A stretch of 14,499 nt of DNA, from assembly GCA_001795115.1 (NCBI GenBank), contig MGNI01000105.1:1-14499 (forward strand). Direction: 5' to 3'. A model generated the notes under the pieces. The model had not been told where the DNA came from. It did not search any database and saw only the letters and a program-made list of their open reading frames with translations. Source of the DNA: Chloroflexi bacterium RBG_16_48_8. Its GTDB lineage: Bacteria; Chloroflexota; Anaerolineae; Anaerolineales; E44-bin32. The translations under genes and the position numbers were made by a program. Shown in pieces: positions 6,618 through 13,689 of this stretch (position 1 is the first letter of the stretch; every line of letters starts with the position of its first letter).

Positions 6618-7802
6618 TTGGACATCTATTCTTTTAAGCTAAAAACCTTGGATATGAGAGATGAGATCATATCTTGGCGGCGGGATTTCCATAAACATCC
6701 AGAGCTGGGATTTCAGGAGAATCGGACTTCAGGCATTGTTGCTCAAAGGATGGTGGATTGGGGATTTGATGTACAAAGGGGTGTCGCTGGGACGGGGATA
6801 GTTGCCCGTATGGAAGGTAAGAGGCCAGGACCTACGGTTCTCCTACGTTTTGATATGGATGCATTACCTATACAGGAGCAGACTTCCGTTTCGTATGCTT
6901 CTATCCATCCTGGTGTAATGCATGCCTGTGGTCATGATGGCCATCTTGCGGTTGGCCTTGCAGTTGCATGTTTAATGTACCCCAATAAGGACCTTCTAAA
7001 GGGAGGGTTAAAGTTCGTATTCCAGCCAGCCGAGGAAGTTTTAGGAGGAGCCAAGCGGATGGTGGACGAAGGTGTGTTGGAGAATCCAAAACCCGATTTC
7101 AGCTTAGCAGCGCATCTCTGGAATGAAAAACCTTTAGGGTGGATAGGAATTTCTTCTGGACCGATTATGGCTGGAGCTGACACGTTTGAAATTGTCTTAA
7201 GGGGAAAGGGTGGGCATGGAGCACTCCCAAGTCAGACGCGGGATCCTATTGTGGCCTCTGCTCATCTAATCACAGCACTTCAATCCATCATCGCTCGGAA
7301 TGTAGATCCCAGGGAGTCGGGCGTGATCAGTGTAACGCAGGTGCAAGCGGGCGATGCATATAATATCATCCCTGAGAAAGCCTTGCTTCGAGGCACCATC
7401 CGCACTTTCGAACTTAATGTTCGGCAATTGATTCTTGAACGTATCAAAACGATTGCAGTTGAAATCGCAGCGGCCTTCGAATGTGAGTCCGAAGTAAAGA
7501 TTTTAAGAGTAGCGCCTCCAGTGGTGAATGATGAAAAAATAACAGGCATCGCAAGAAATGTCGCCCAAGAGCTGTTCCCTCAGGCGATCATAGCCTCAGA
7601 GATCATGAGCATGGTATCTGAGGATATGGCTTACATGATGGATGTGACACCTGGATGCTATCTTTTAATTGGTTCAAATGATCCTGAAAGAAGATTAGAC
7701 GCGCCGCATCATAGCCCATTTTTTAACTTCAATGAGGATGCTTTAACATATAGTACTGCTATCTTAGCAGCGACTGCCTGGACTATTTTGGAGACATTGT
7801 GA
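6618..7802 (+). CDS. M20 family metallo-amidohydrolase (peptidase M20D type)
   Basis: The 394-aa product is a cytoplasmic dinuclear metal amidohydrolase of the M20D group (N-acyl amino acid, hippurate or indoleacetyl-amino acid hydrolases). Such enzymes cleave the amide bond of N-acylated amino acids or small conjugates. Diagnostic stretches are HKHPELGF (25-32), DMDALPIQE (79-87), HACGHDGH (102-109), FQPAEE (135-140), GKGGHGALP (196-204) and HHSPFFNFNED (364-374). Likely metal ligands are Cys104, His106, Glu140, His166 and His364, and Glu139 is the probable general base. The start is TTG at 6618, chosen for the AGAGGAG site ending 7 nt before it; an ATG at 6654 would remove the first helix. 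The stop overlaps the next gene by 4 nt. The exact substrate cannot be told from sequence. Confidence 0.92.
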   Translation: MDIYSFKLKTLDMRDEIISWRRDFHKHPELGFQENRTSGIVAQRMVDWGFDVQRGVAGTGIVARMEGKRPGPTVLLRFDMDALPIQEQTSVSYASIHPGVMHACGHDGHLAVGLAVACLMYPNKDLLKGGLKFVFQPAEEVLGGAKRMVDEGVLENPKPDFSLAAHLWNEKPLGWIGISSGPIMAGADTFEIVLRGKGGHGALPSQTRDPIVASAHLITALQSIIARNVDPRESGVISVTQVQAGDAYNIIPEKALLRGTIRTFELNVRQLILERIKTIAVEIAAAFECESEVKILRVAPPVVNDEKITGIARNVAQELFPQAIIASEIMSMVSEDMAYMMDVTPGCYLLIGSNDPERRLDAPHHSPFFNFNEDALTYSTAILAATAWTILETL

Positions 7803-8464
7803 CCGAGCGCAGTATGCTTTTTCAGAGACCTAGAGGGCAAGGGTGGCTGGTGCTCGCGGATCGTCCTCCGGCATTAGGAGGCGAATATTCCCATCTGGCG
7901 AACTCTCTCCTTGTGAACGCGGATTTATCCTACCAGCCATTATGTATCCTGGGTGATGAAGGAAGACATACAGATCTAGTGGATTTCATCACCGATTTGC
8001 AGGCCTTGCTTGATGTCGAGATTGCAATTGTAAGATTAGAGGATATTAAAGATTGGGATACGATAGATCCTGGAATAGTGATATTGGTTGGGGGAAAGAC
8101 CGAGGATTGGGTGGGGGCTTTAGGTGAAACCCATTTGGGCGTTTTGATATTACAGGGTTTCATGAACGGTATGTTGCTCCTTTCAATAGGAGTTGCTGCA
8201 GCTGCTCTCGGTTCATGGGTCCTTGAAGAAAGCCATGTTTCACCTCTTCCCGGTTTGAATTGGCTGGTTGGATCCATCGTGCTGCATTGGACAGCAGAAC
8301 CAGCGGAATATGAGGTTATTCGATCGATTCTTACAAGCCCAGAGCCACTGTATGCGATGGGGCTTGCCGGTGGACGAATGATTGCTTTGGGTCCCAGGGG
8401 AGAAGTGGAATTCTGGGGCGTGAATCCACCTAGCCTTGTACTGGGGAGCGGTTGGCGCAAGTAA
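7799..8464 (+). CDS. S51/cyanophycinase-like (class I GATase-fold) protein, apparently without catalytic serine
   Basis: The 221-aa product resembles, at low certainty, the peptidase S51/cyanophycinase-like branch of the class I glutamine amidotransferase fold. Seen features are a strand plus loop WLVLADRPPALGG (16-28), VILVGGKTEDW (94-104), then GVAAAALGSW (131-140) where active S51 enzymes have GxSAGA, GLNWLVGSIV (152-161), and a C-terminal GPRGEVEFWG (198-207). If the alignment is right, the catalytic serine position is alanine (about Ala133) and the protein may be non-enzymatic. It starts with GTG in a GTGA overlap with the M20 gene, so the two are probably co-translated and functionally linked. 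It has no signal peptide or membrane segment. It could also be a lineage-specific family of unknown function. Confidence 0.6.
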   Translation: MTERSMLFQRPRGQGWLVLADRPPALGGEYSHLANSLLVNADLSYQPLCILGDEGRHTDLVDFITDLQALLDVEIAIVRLEDIKDWDTIDPGIVILVGGKTEDWVGALGETHLGVLILQGFMNGMLLLSIGVAAAALGSWVLEESHVSPLPGLNWLVGSIVLHWTAEPAEYEVIRSILTSPEPLYAMGLAGGRMIALGPRGEVEFWGVNPPSLVLGSGWRK

Positions 8465-8553
8465 GAAAATGGTATCATATTGTTGCAGTCTGACAAAATT
8501 GCATTTTTCCCTATTTGATGTTTGTGATTGTATCCAAGGAAGGGATTGATTTT

Positions 8554-9435
8554 ATGCCTAGATATCATTCTGATACACTTATTATCAACTTGATGGAAAT
8601 TCCTCATCAAGTCATCAGCCTTGTACCTTCCATGACAGAGACGTTGATCGAATTCGGCTTAAGTGAGAGGCTTGTGGGCGTCACCGATTATTGTCCGTCC
8701 ATGTTGGATGCGGTTGTAGAACCTGCACGGTTGGGTGGGACAAAATCGCCTGATATCGACAGGATACTTGATTTGCAGCCGGACCTTGTTATTGCTAACC
8801 AGGAGGAAAATAGTCGGGAGGCTGTAGAAGCGTTGGAGGCTGCTGGTATCGTTGTGTGGTTGACCTTCCCTAAAACGGTTGATGATGCCATCGAAGATCT
8901 TTGGGTTACAGCACGAATCTTTCATCAGGAACGTCGGTTGGCTCCCAAAATTGAGACCCTCCAACGGAGCTTGGAGTGGACACGGCTTGCCCATGGGGAA
9001 CAACCCCATCAACGCTACTTCTGCCCGATCTGGGTAGGAGAGAATCCGGATTGGTGGATGACATTCAACCAAAAGACCTATGCTCATGATATCCTTGCAT
9101 GCTGTGGAGGGGTCAACACATTTGCTCAGCGAGAGAGGCGTTATCCATTGGAAGCTGATTTGGGATTACGACCTGCAATTGAGGTCAACGAAGAAGATAC
9201 TCGCTATCCGCATGTGACCCCAGATGAAGTCGCTGCTGCCAAGCCAGATATCATCTTCCTTCCATCTGAACCTTATGCGTTCAATAAGGATGATGTCCAA
9301 AAGATATCTGAGATGCTTGTGGATACGCCAGCAGTCATTGCCAATAAAATCCATTTTATCGATGGTCGTCTGATCGCCTGGCATGGTATCCATATTGCTG
9401 AGGCAATAACAACATTACCCCGATACTTTCAATAA
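8554..9435 (+). CDS. BtuF-like helical-backbone metal receptor, no signal peptide
   Basis: The 293-aa product matches the class III periplasmic-binding fold (PF01497), whose members bind cobalamin, haem or siderophores. The N-terminal lobe has VISLVPSMTETLIEFGL, then LVGVTDYCPSM and GGTKSPDIDRILDLQPDLVIANQEEN. The C-terminal lobe has PDIIFLPSEPYAF and a long helix before it. Exported relatives carry a signal or lipoprotein peptide. None is visible here, and no ABC permease or ATPase is next to it, so it is probably a cytoplasmic ligand binder. The frame is open from 8515; I chose the ATG at 8554 because AAGGAAGGG (8536-8544) lies 9 nt before it. It is 89 nt after the S51-like gene, possibly the same transcript, and ends in a terminator. 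The ligand is unknown; a corrinoid is only a guess from family. Confidence 0.85.
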   Translation: MPRYHSDTLIINLMEIPHQVISLVPSMTETLIEFGLSERLVGVTDYCPSMLDAVVEPARLGGTKSPDIDRILDLQPDLVIANQEENSREAVEALEAAGIVVWLTFPKTVDDAIEDLWVTARIFHQERRLAPKIETLQRSLEWTRLAHGEQPHQRYFCPIWVGENPDWWMTFNQKTYAHDILACCGGVNTFAQRERRYPLEADLGLRPAIEVNEEDTRYPHVTPDEVAAAKPDIIFLPSEPYAFNKDDVQKISEMLVDTPAVIANKIHFIDGRLIAWHGIHIAEAITTLPRYFQ

Positions 9436-9475
9436 CGTTAGCGTCGGAAAATAATCACCTCGGACGATGCCTCTT

Positions 9476-9501
9476 GGCATTCCGCGGCGGAATTCCTTTT
9501 T
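9476..9501 (+). terminator. Intrinsic terminator after the BtuF-like gene
   Basis: GGcATTCCG (9476-9484) pairs with CGGAATtCC (9488-9496) around a CGG loop with one mismatch, and is followed directly by TTTTT (9497-9501). It is 40 nt downstream of the stop and is the best intrinsic terminator in the window. Confidence 0.65.
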
Positions 9502-9978
9502 CAGCTGCTCATCCTTAAGATCGAAATATCCATAACTTGTGGATTATTGGGAGTTTAGATAAAGTCATTCGCCCTGGGAAGCTGTTTTGATTTGTACGAT
9601 TGGGGTGGTACTCCTTTATCCTCTTTGATAATCAGGTTGGGGATGAGTTTTGGGGGATCTAGCAGGATGAAACCGTTTGTGTTTAACAAGTTCTCTCTAA
9701 GATTGACAATATTGGCTGTTATAATTTTAATGAGTCTAATGAAAAAAGCCCTTCAAGATAGAAGAGAGAGGCATATGTGGGGGTGCAGGCGCAGCCCGCA
9801 CCCCCACATATGCCGGTTCCTCTCAGCCGAGTAGCCTTTTTTCAGGTGAGTCATTTAATTTGATGTGAGATCACTTCACTGATCATCATCTTATATCGAC
9901 GGATGGATACATACAAAATACCTCCTTGAGGGTGAAGACCCATTCATTGTGCAGCGAATATTTTCTGAGGTTATCTAG
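9502..9978. other. Gene-free stretch before selD
   Basis: I find no credible gene. A reading frame at 9592-9834 runs into the mobile element and looks spurious. The stretch holds TTGACA (9703-9708) with TTTAAT (9726-9731) at 17-nt spacing, a possible weak promoter just outside the element; the second MITE-like copy (9731-9853); and about 120 bases of selD leader that contain GTGAGATCAC, a 10-bp palindrome near 9865. No strong selD promoter was identified. Confidence 0.5.
9731..9853 (-). mobile_element. MITE-like 123-bp element, copy 2 (inverted)
   Basis: This is the same family as the element at 6451-6573, in opposite orientation. It has its own 5-bp direct repeat TTTAA (9726-9730 and 9854-9858). 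The ends are TGAGTCTAATGAAAAAAG on the left, and TGACTCACCTGAAAAAAG when the right end is read inward. The central 15-bp stem (9770-9784 with 9800-9814) is identical to copy 1. Here the pairing continues inward with GC/GC and GGC/GCC, giving a longer hairpin with a 3-nt GCA loop. A reading frame at 9592-9834 overlaps it but is an accident. Different target repeats in the two copies indicate two separate insertions. Confidence 0.8.
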
Positions 9979-11136
9979 ATGCCAGATACTGCGAATAAAA
10001 ACAACCATGAAGCAAGGGCAATTTCTGGGAGAGAGATTCGGCTGACGAGCCTCTCCTCATGTGCTGGTTGAGCTTCTAAATTAAGCGCAGAAGCGCTGGC
10101 TCAGGTTCTGGGCCCTATACAGCATATTTTTGCTCCTGGCGATTACCCTCAACTCCTTGTGGGTTTGCATTCTCCGGATGATGCGGCAGTGTGGAAGATT
10201 GATGATGACCATGCTATTGTGGTAACTACGGATTTCTTCACACCGATTGTGGATGATCCATACGATTATGGTCAGATCGCTGCTGCCAATGCACTCTCTG
10301 ATTTGTATGCCATGGGAGCAAAACCTATTCTGGCTTTAAACATTGCGGCAATGCCTCCAAAACTGCCAAATGAAATGATCCGAGAGATCTTTCGTGGAGG
10401 AGCTGAAAAAGTCCTTCAGGCGGGCGCTGTTATTGCGGGTGGGCACACCATCCAAGATGAGGAACCTAAATACGGCCTGGCTGCCGTTGGTATCGTTCAT
10501 CCTGAGAAAATGATGACAAAAGCAATGGCTCGCCCAGGGGATGTCATTGTCCTCACAAAACCCTTAGGGGTAGGCGTAACGACGACTGCCCTACGGGCTG
10601 GCAAAGCTTCCGAGGAGGACGTGAGGGAAGCCGTTGAGTGGATGTCTATTCTCAATGATAAAGCGGCTCAATTGGGTGTTGAATGTGGGGTGCGGGCAGC
10701 GACAGATGTCACTGGCTTCAGCCTGCTTGGCCATGGATATGAAGTGTCAGAGGCTTCTCAGGTCAAACTTCGGTTCGTTCTATCTTCTATTCCGTTCCTA
10801 AGGAATGCCTATCACTATGCAAAAGGGGGATTCTTCCCTAGCGGCAGCGCCAATAATCTTCTCTACTTCGAACAACATGTGCAATTCGATCCATCTGTGG
10901 ATGATTATGCCAAGATGATGATTTTTGATGCACAGACCTCTGGTGGGCTTCTATTGATGATCCCTCCCGACAAATGGGATGATTTTTCTGAAAGGTCGTC
11001 CAAATTCAATATTCCAGCGTGGCCTATCGGCAAAGTAGAGGAAGGTCGTGGAATCCAAGTTGTTGATGAATCCTCGGATGTGAGCATACCCACAGCAACG
11101 CAAGAAAAGCCCGTCTGGTTTTTCCCTGCCTCATAA
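9979..11136 (+). CDS. selD: Selenophosphate synthetase SelD, a selenoprotein read through in-frame UGA
   Basis: SelD makes selenophosphate from selenide and ATP, the selenium donor for selenocysteine and selenouridine in tRNA. The full frame runs 385 codons from ATG 9979, with TGAGG (9966-9970) 8 nt before it, and is interrupted only by UGA at codon 31 (10069-10071). The context SSCAG-U-ASKLS puts this UGA at the active-site position, Cys17 in E. coli SelD, and Lys34 matches the essential Lys20. Selenocysteine at this site is well known in other bacteria. Further motifs are PDDAAVW (66-72), TTDFFTPIVDDP, NALSDLYAMG, AGGHTI, TDVTGFSLLGH and DAQTSGGLL. Standard gene finding would begin at the GTG at 10159 and lose the catalytic N-terminus. 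The position of E. coli Cys19 is serine here. selA and selB are not in the window. mdh follows after 81 nt. Confidence 0.93.
10069..10103 (+). promoter_or_regulatory. Candidate bacterial SECIS hairpin in selD
   Basis: Directly downstream of the UGA, AGCGC (10084-10088) pairs with GCGCT (10093-10097) around the loop AGAA. TGAGC (10069-10073) can pair with GCTCA (10099-10103) to close an outer stem with a large internal loop. The apical loop starts 18 nt after the UGA and has a G among its first two bases, as described for bacterial SECIS elements. An alternative is GCTTCT (10072-10077) with AGAAGC (10089-10094). Which fold is used was not computed. Confidence 0.5.
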
Positions 11137-11217
11137 AGTGGGGATAAGCTTTTCTCTCTATTCCAGGATGGATGAGAGCGATCCAACGATGGAAATGACC
11201 AAATCAAAGGAGGAAGG

Positions 11218-12141
11218 ATGGCAAAAGTTACAATTGTTGGGGCGGGTCAAACCGGCGCGACCACGGCGCATTGGTTAACGGAGCGCCAATTGGCAGACAT
11301 CGTTCTTGTAGATATATTGGAAGGTCTTCCCCAGGGAAAAGCGCTTGATCTTGCTGAAGCAATGCCTGTTATCGGTTCGGATGCGAAGGTCTACGGGACG
11401 AATGATTATGCGGATACAGCTGGGTCGGACATTGTCATCGTGACAGCAGGATTACCGAGAAAACCCGGTATGAGTCGAGATGATTTGCTGGCTGCCAACA
11501 GCAAAATAGTTCGGGAATCGGTTGAAAAGGCGCTAGCTGTATCTCCAGATACCATCTTCATTATCCTGACCAATCCCTTGGATGTTATGTCCTTTTTAGC
11601 CATGAAGGTCAGTGGACTTCCCCGAGAACGTGTTATCGGACAAGCAGGGATCCTAGATTCGGCACGCATGCGCGCCTTCGTCGCTTTGGAATTGGGTGTT
11701 AGTGTTGAGAATGTGCACTGCTATGTGCTTGGAGGGCATGGAGATGATCTGGTGCCGCTAACCCGCCATTCCAACGTCGCCGGTATCCCGCTGGAGAAAA
11801 TTCTCCCTAAAGCCGGCTTAGATGCTATCGTTGAACGAACGCGAAAAGGTGGGGGTGAAATTGTTGGGTTGCTTAAGACAGGAAGTGCCTTCTATGCGCC
11901 CTCTGCAGCCCTGGCGCAAATGGCAGAAGCGATTTTATTAGATCGCCATCTTATTGTGCCTGCTTCAGCTTATCTCAATGGCGAGTATGGTCAAAGTGGG
12001 ATTTTCTTTGGGGTTCCAGTGCAGCTCGGAAGGGCTGGTCTCGAGAAAATTATCGAATATGAATTAGACGAGACGGAGCAAGAGGCTTTGGAGGAGTCTG
12101 CCAATCACGTCCGTGAAGTCATCGAAACATTGAATCTCTGA
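11218..12141 (+). CDS. mdh: Malate dehydrogenase, LDH-like type
   Basis: The 307-aa enzyme interconverts malate and oxaloacetate with NAD(H) in the cytoplasm, in the tricarboxylic acid pathway. It has the Rossmann motif GAGQTG (8-13) and an acidic residue after the second strand (Asp32 in VLVDI), which favours NAD over NADP. Substrate-site residues are Arg81 and Arg87 in LPRKPGMSRDDL, Asp147 and Arg150 in ILDSAR, and the catalytic His174 in GGHGDD. Arginine at position 81, where lactate dehydrogenases have glutamine, marks it as malate-specific. Length and form match the LDH-like tetrameric group that includes Chloroflexus Mdh. A strong AAAGGAGG (11206-11213) lies 4 nt before the ATG. It is 81 nt after selD and may share its transcript, though the two have no obvious metabolic link. 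Confidence 0.95.
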   Translation: MAKVTIVGAGQTGATTAHWLTERQLADIVLVDILEGLPQGKALDLAEAMPVIGSDAKVYGTNDYADTAGSDIVIVTAGLPRKPGMSRDDLLAANSKIVRESVEKALAVSPDTIFIILTNPLDVMSFLAMKVSGLPRERVIGQAGILDSARMRAFVALELGVSVENVHCYVLGGHGDDLVPLTRHSNVAGIPLEKILPKAGLDAIVERTRKGGGEIVGLLKTGSAFYAPSAALAQMAEAILLDRHLIVPASAYLNGEYGQSGIFFGVPVQLGRAGLEKIIEYELDETEQEALEESANHVREVIETLNL

Positions 12142-12326
12142 GTGCGGACAGAGTAGGGAATAGTGTAAGGGCATCTCGCTAGTTGTCCCTGGTTGAGACG
12201 CATTCATTTTGAAGATATTAACAATTCGCTATTCGGCACGTTATGACTCGGCAGGAACTGTGAAAACCAAACATGCTACGTCTCTATACTGAGAATCGCT
12301 TGCGTTTGGATGATGATCAACCTTTT

Positions 12327-12391
12327 GCAGATTGTCATGATGATTCCGCATTGATAGGGCAAGCGGAATAAAACCCGATTGCAAAATCTGC
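12327..12391. repeat. Nested inverted repeats between convergent mdh and LysM genes
   Basis: An inner pair ATTCCGC (12343-12349)/GCGGAAT (12363-12369) lies inside an outer pair GCAGATT (12327-12333)/AATCTGC (12385-12391). The convergent placement suggests a shared transcription end, but neither side has a clear T-run. The rest of the 279-nt gap (12142-12420) shows only a weak stem near 12171-12201 (GCATCTC with GAGACGC). Confidence 0.3.
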
Positions 12392-12420
12392 GTTCCCAAT
12401 AAATTTGATCTTCCAGACAA

Positions 12421-13560
12421 CTAGGGTGTGGGACTTGCTTGTGGTGCAGCACCAGACCACGTAAAATCGCGCTTTATACTTTCAGCGCCAGCCGAATCGA
12501 ATTGAGGATCGCCAGAACTTGTTATGCCTAAATCGCGGACCGTTGTCACCCACCAGCGAATGATGTGTGGAGCAGATTCAGCAGGGCGGAAGCTACTTGG
12601 AATAATGTACTTGGTGTCATTGACATAGTCGACGATTTTGCGCAAACCGGTTCCATCTGTAATATCAACGATCGTTACCTGATAGTATTCGTTCTCTAGT
12701 AGTTGTCCCACGGATGCCCATTGCAAAGTAACCGTATCATTCGCAAGCGTGAATACGGCTCCATCTTGAGGCAGGAGTAGATTGGGTGCGGGATATGGAG
12801 GTGGCGGTGTATTGGTCGGAGTTGGACCAAAGGAAACGCGTTCGCAGAGTGGGATGATCAAAATCTGCCCATCGAATACGGTATCTGATGATAAACCGTT
12901 ATATTCCTTGATGGCTTGCATCGAAACTTGATAGTTTTCCGAGATGGAACTAAGGGTGTCGTTCGTCTCGACGGTGTAATTTACCTTCTGACAGGCGGCA
13001 TCTGTCGCTTCGGCAGGGGAGAGTGTTTGAGTGGCCTGAGGTGTTGGAGTAGGTGTTGGTTGTGGGATAAGGATGGTTTGATTGATAGGCAGAAGGCATT
13101 CAACACCCAGGTTGTTGAGTTCAATAATCGAACGAACAGATACGTTATAAAAGAAAGCTAAAACAACGCATGTATCCCCTTCCGCTACTACATACTCAAT
13201 CGGTGGGAGAGGGGTGAATGTGGGCTCAGGGGTAGGGGTGAATGTAGGCTCAAGAGTCACTGTTTGTGTCGGCGTTGTAGTAGGCGAAGGGGTAGGTGTG
13301 GGTTGTTCAGGTGCTGGGGATAAGCGTACCGCTGCGTAGGTCAATCCAGCTGAGAGCAGTGTAAATAAAACGAGAAGCAGGATAGCTACTGGCAGGGAAA
13401 GGGTAATTTGGGCACGGGTTTTCTTGGATTTCTTGCCACTTCCTTTGCGGAATTCTGTACCGCAAACCACACATCGCGTGGCGTTCTCCGTAACTCTCGT
13501 CCCACAAGTTGGACAGAGAACGCTCTCCGTTTTCACGATTTCGTTACCTTGCTCTGTCAT
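12421..13560 (-). CDS. Membrane-anchored LysM protein with cytoplasmic zinc ribbon and Ig-like C-terminus
   Basis: The 379-aa protein has a clear modular order. A zinc ribbon comes first (Cys16, Cys19, Cys30, Cys33; CPTCG and CVVCG), then a Lys-rich stretch and one transmembrane helix (about 52-78). A Thr/Pro-rich linker (80-120) follows, then LysM 1 (about 121-166), a PTPTPTP linker, LysM 2 (about 192-238), a second Pro-rich linker, and a beta-rich Ig- or fibronectin-like domain (about 259-374). The charge pattern puts the ribbon inside and the LysM domains outside, where LysM typically binds peptidoglycan or related glycans. Cysteines 131/155 and 190/239 sit in or near the LysM domains and may form disulfides. 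The frame is open from 13623, but the start at 13560 lies about 28 nt after a good promoter whose -35 box reaches 13623. The role is structural or wall-associated; not more precise. Confidence 0.88.
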   Translation of the reverse strand: MTEQGNEIVKTESVLCPTCGTRVTENATRCVVCGTEFRKGSGKKSKKTRAQITLSLPVAILLLVLFTLLSAGLTYAAVRLSPAPEQPTPTPSPTTTPTQTVTLEPTFTPTPEPTFTPLPPIEYVVAEGDTCVVLAFFYNVSVRSIIELNNLGVECLLPINQTILIPQPTPTPTPQATQTLSPAEATDAACQKVNYTVETNDTLSSISENYQVSMQAIKEYNGLSSDTVFDGQILIIPLCERVSFGPTPTNTPPPPYPAPNLLLPQDGAVFTLANDTVTLQWASVGQLLENEYYQVTIVDITDGTGLRKIVDYVNDTKYIIPSSFRPAESAPHIIRWWVTTVRDLGITSSGDPQFDSAGAESIKRDFTWSGAAPQASPTP

Positions 13561-13594
13561 GGTCAAATACTTCCTATGATGGGAAAGCCAAAAC

Positions 13595-13623
13595 ATTATA
13601 CCAGCCGGAAAGCATAATCCCAA
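13595..13623 (-). promoter_or_regulatory. Extended -10 promoter of the LysM gene
   Basis: On the minus strand TTGGGA (13623-13618) and TATAAT (13600-13595) are 17 nt apart, and TGG directly before the -10 box gives the extended TGnTATAAT form. Transcription would start near 13588, about 28 nt before the ATG at 13560. This supports the shorter start of the LysM protein. Confidence 0.65.
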
Positions 13624-13689
13624 GATCCCAAATGATCAACACTATAAGAGGATTGGCATACGGTTGGTCTATGAGAGGTGGATTTGATG

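Noticed and set aside
7930..8610. 226-aa minus-strand reading frame opposite the S51-like gene
   Set aside because: It is antisense to a plus-strand gene with coupled start and family resemblance. Its own composition (Ser/Pro/Ile-rich) and lack of motifs look like a shadow frame.
9703..9725. TTGACA with TATAAT (9720-9725) as a strong promoter
   Set aside because: Both hexamers are consensus, but the spacer is only 11 nt, too short for sigma-70 recognition.
9592..9834. 80-aa plus-strand reading frame
   Set aside because: It has no ribosome site or recognisable motif, and its second half is the mobile element.
6446..9858. Composite transposon formed by the two inverted elements around three genes
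   Set aside because: Each copy has its own matching 5-bp flanks, which indicates two separate insertions rather than one unit mobilised together. None of the enclosed genes is a transposase.
9865..9885. CRP/FNR-type operator upstream of selD
   Set aside because: GTGAGATCAC is palindromic, but spacing and flanks do not match the TGTGA-N6-TCACA or TTGAT-N4-ATCAA patterns.
9979..10158. selD as a frame-interrupted pseudogene, or starting at the GTG at 10159
   Set aside because: The upstream frame encodes a normal SelD N-terminus with a ribosome site. The only stop is UGA at the known Sec position, with an intact downstream protein.
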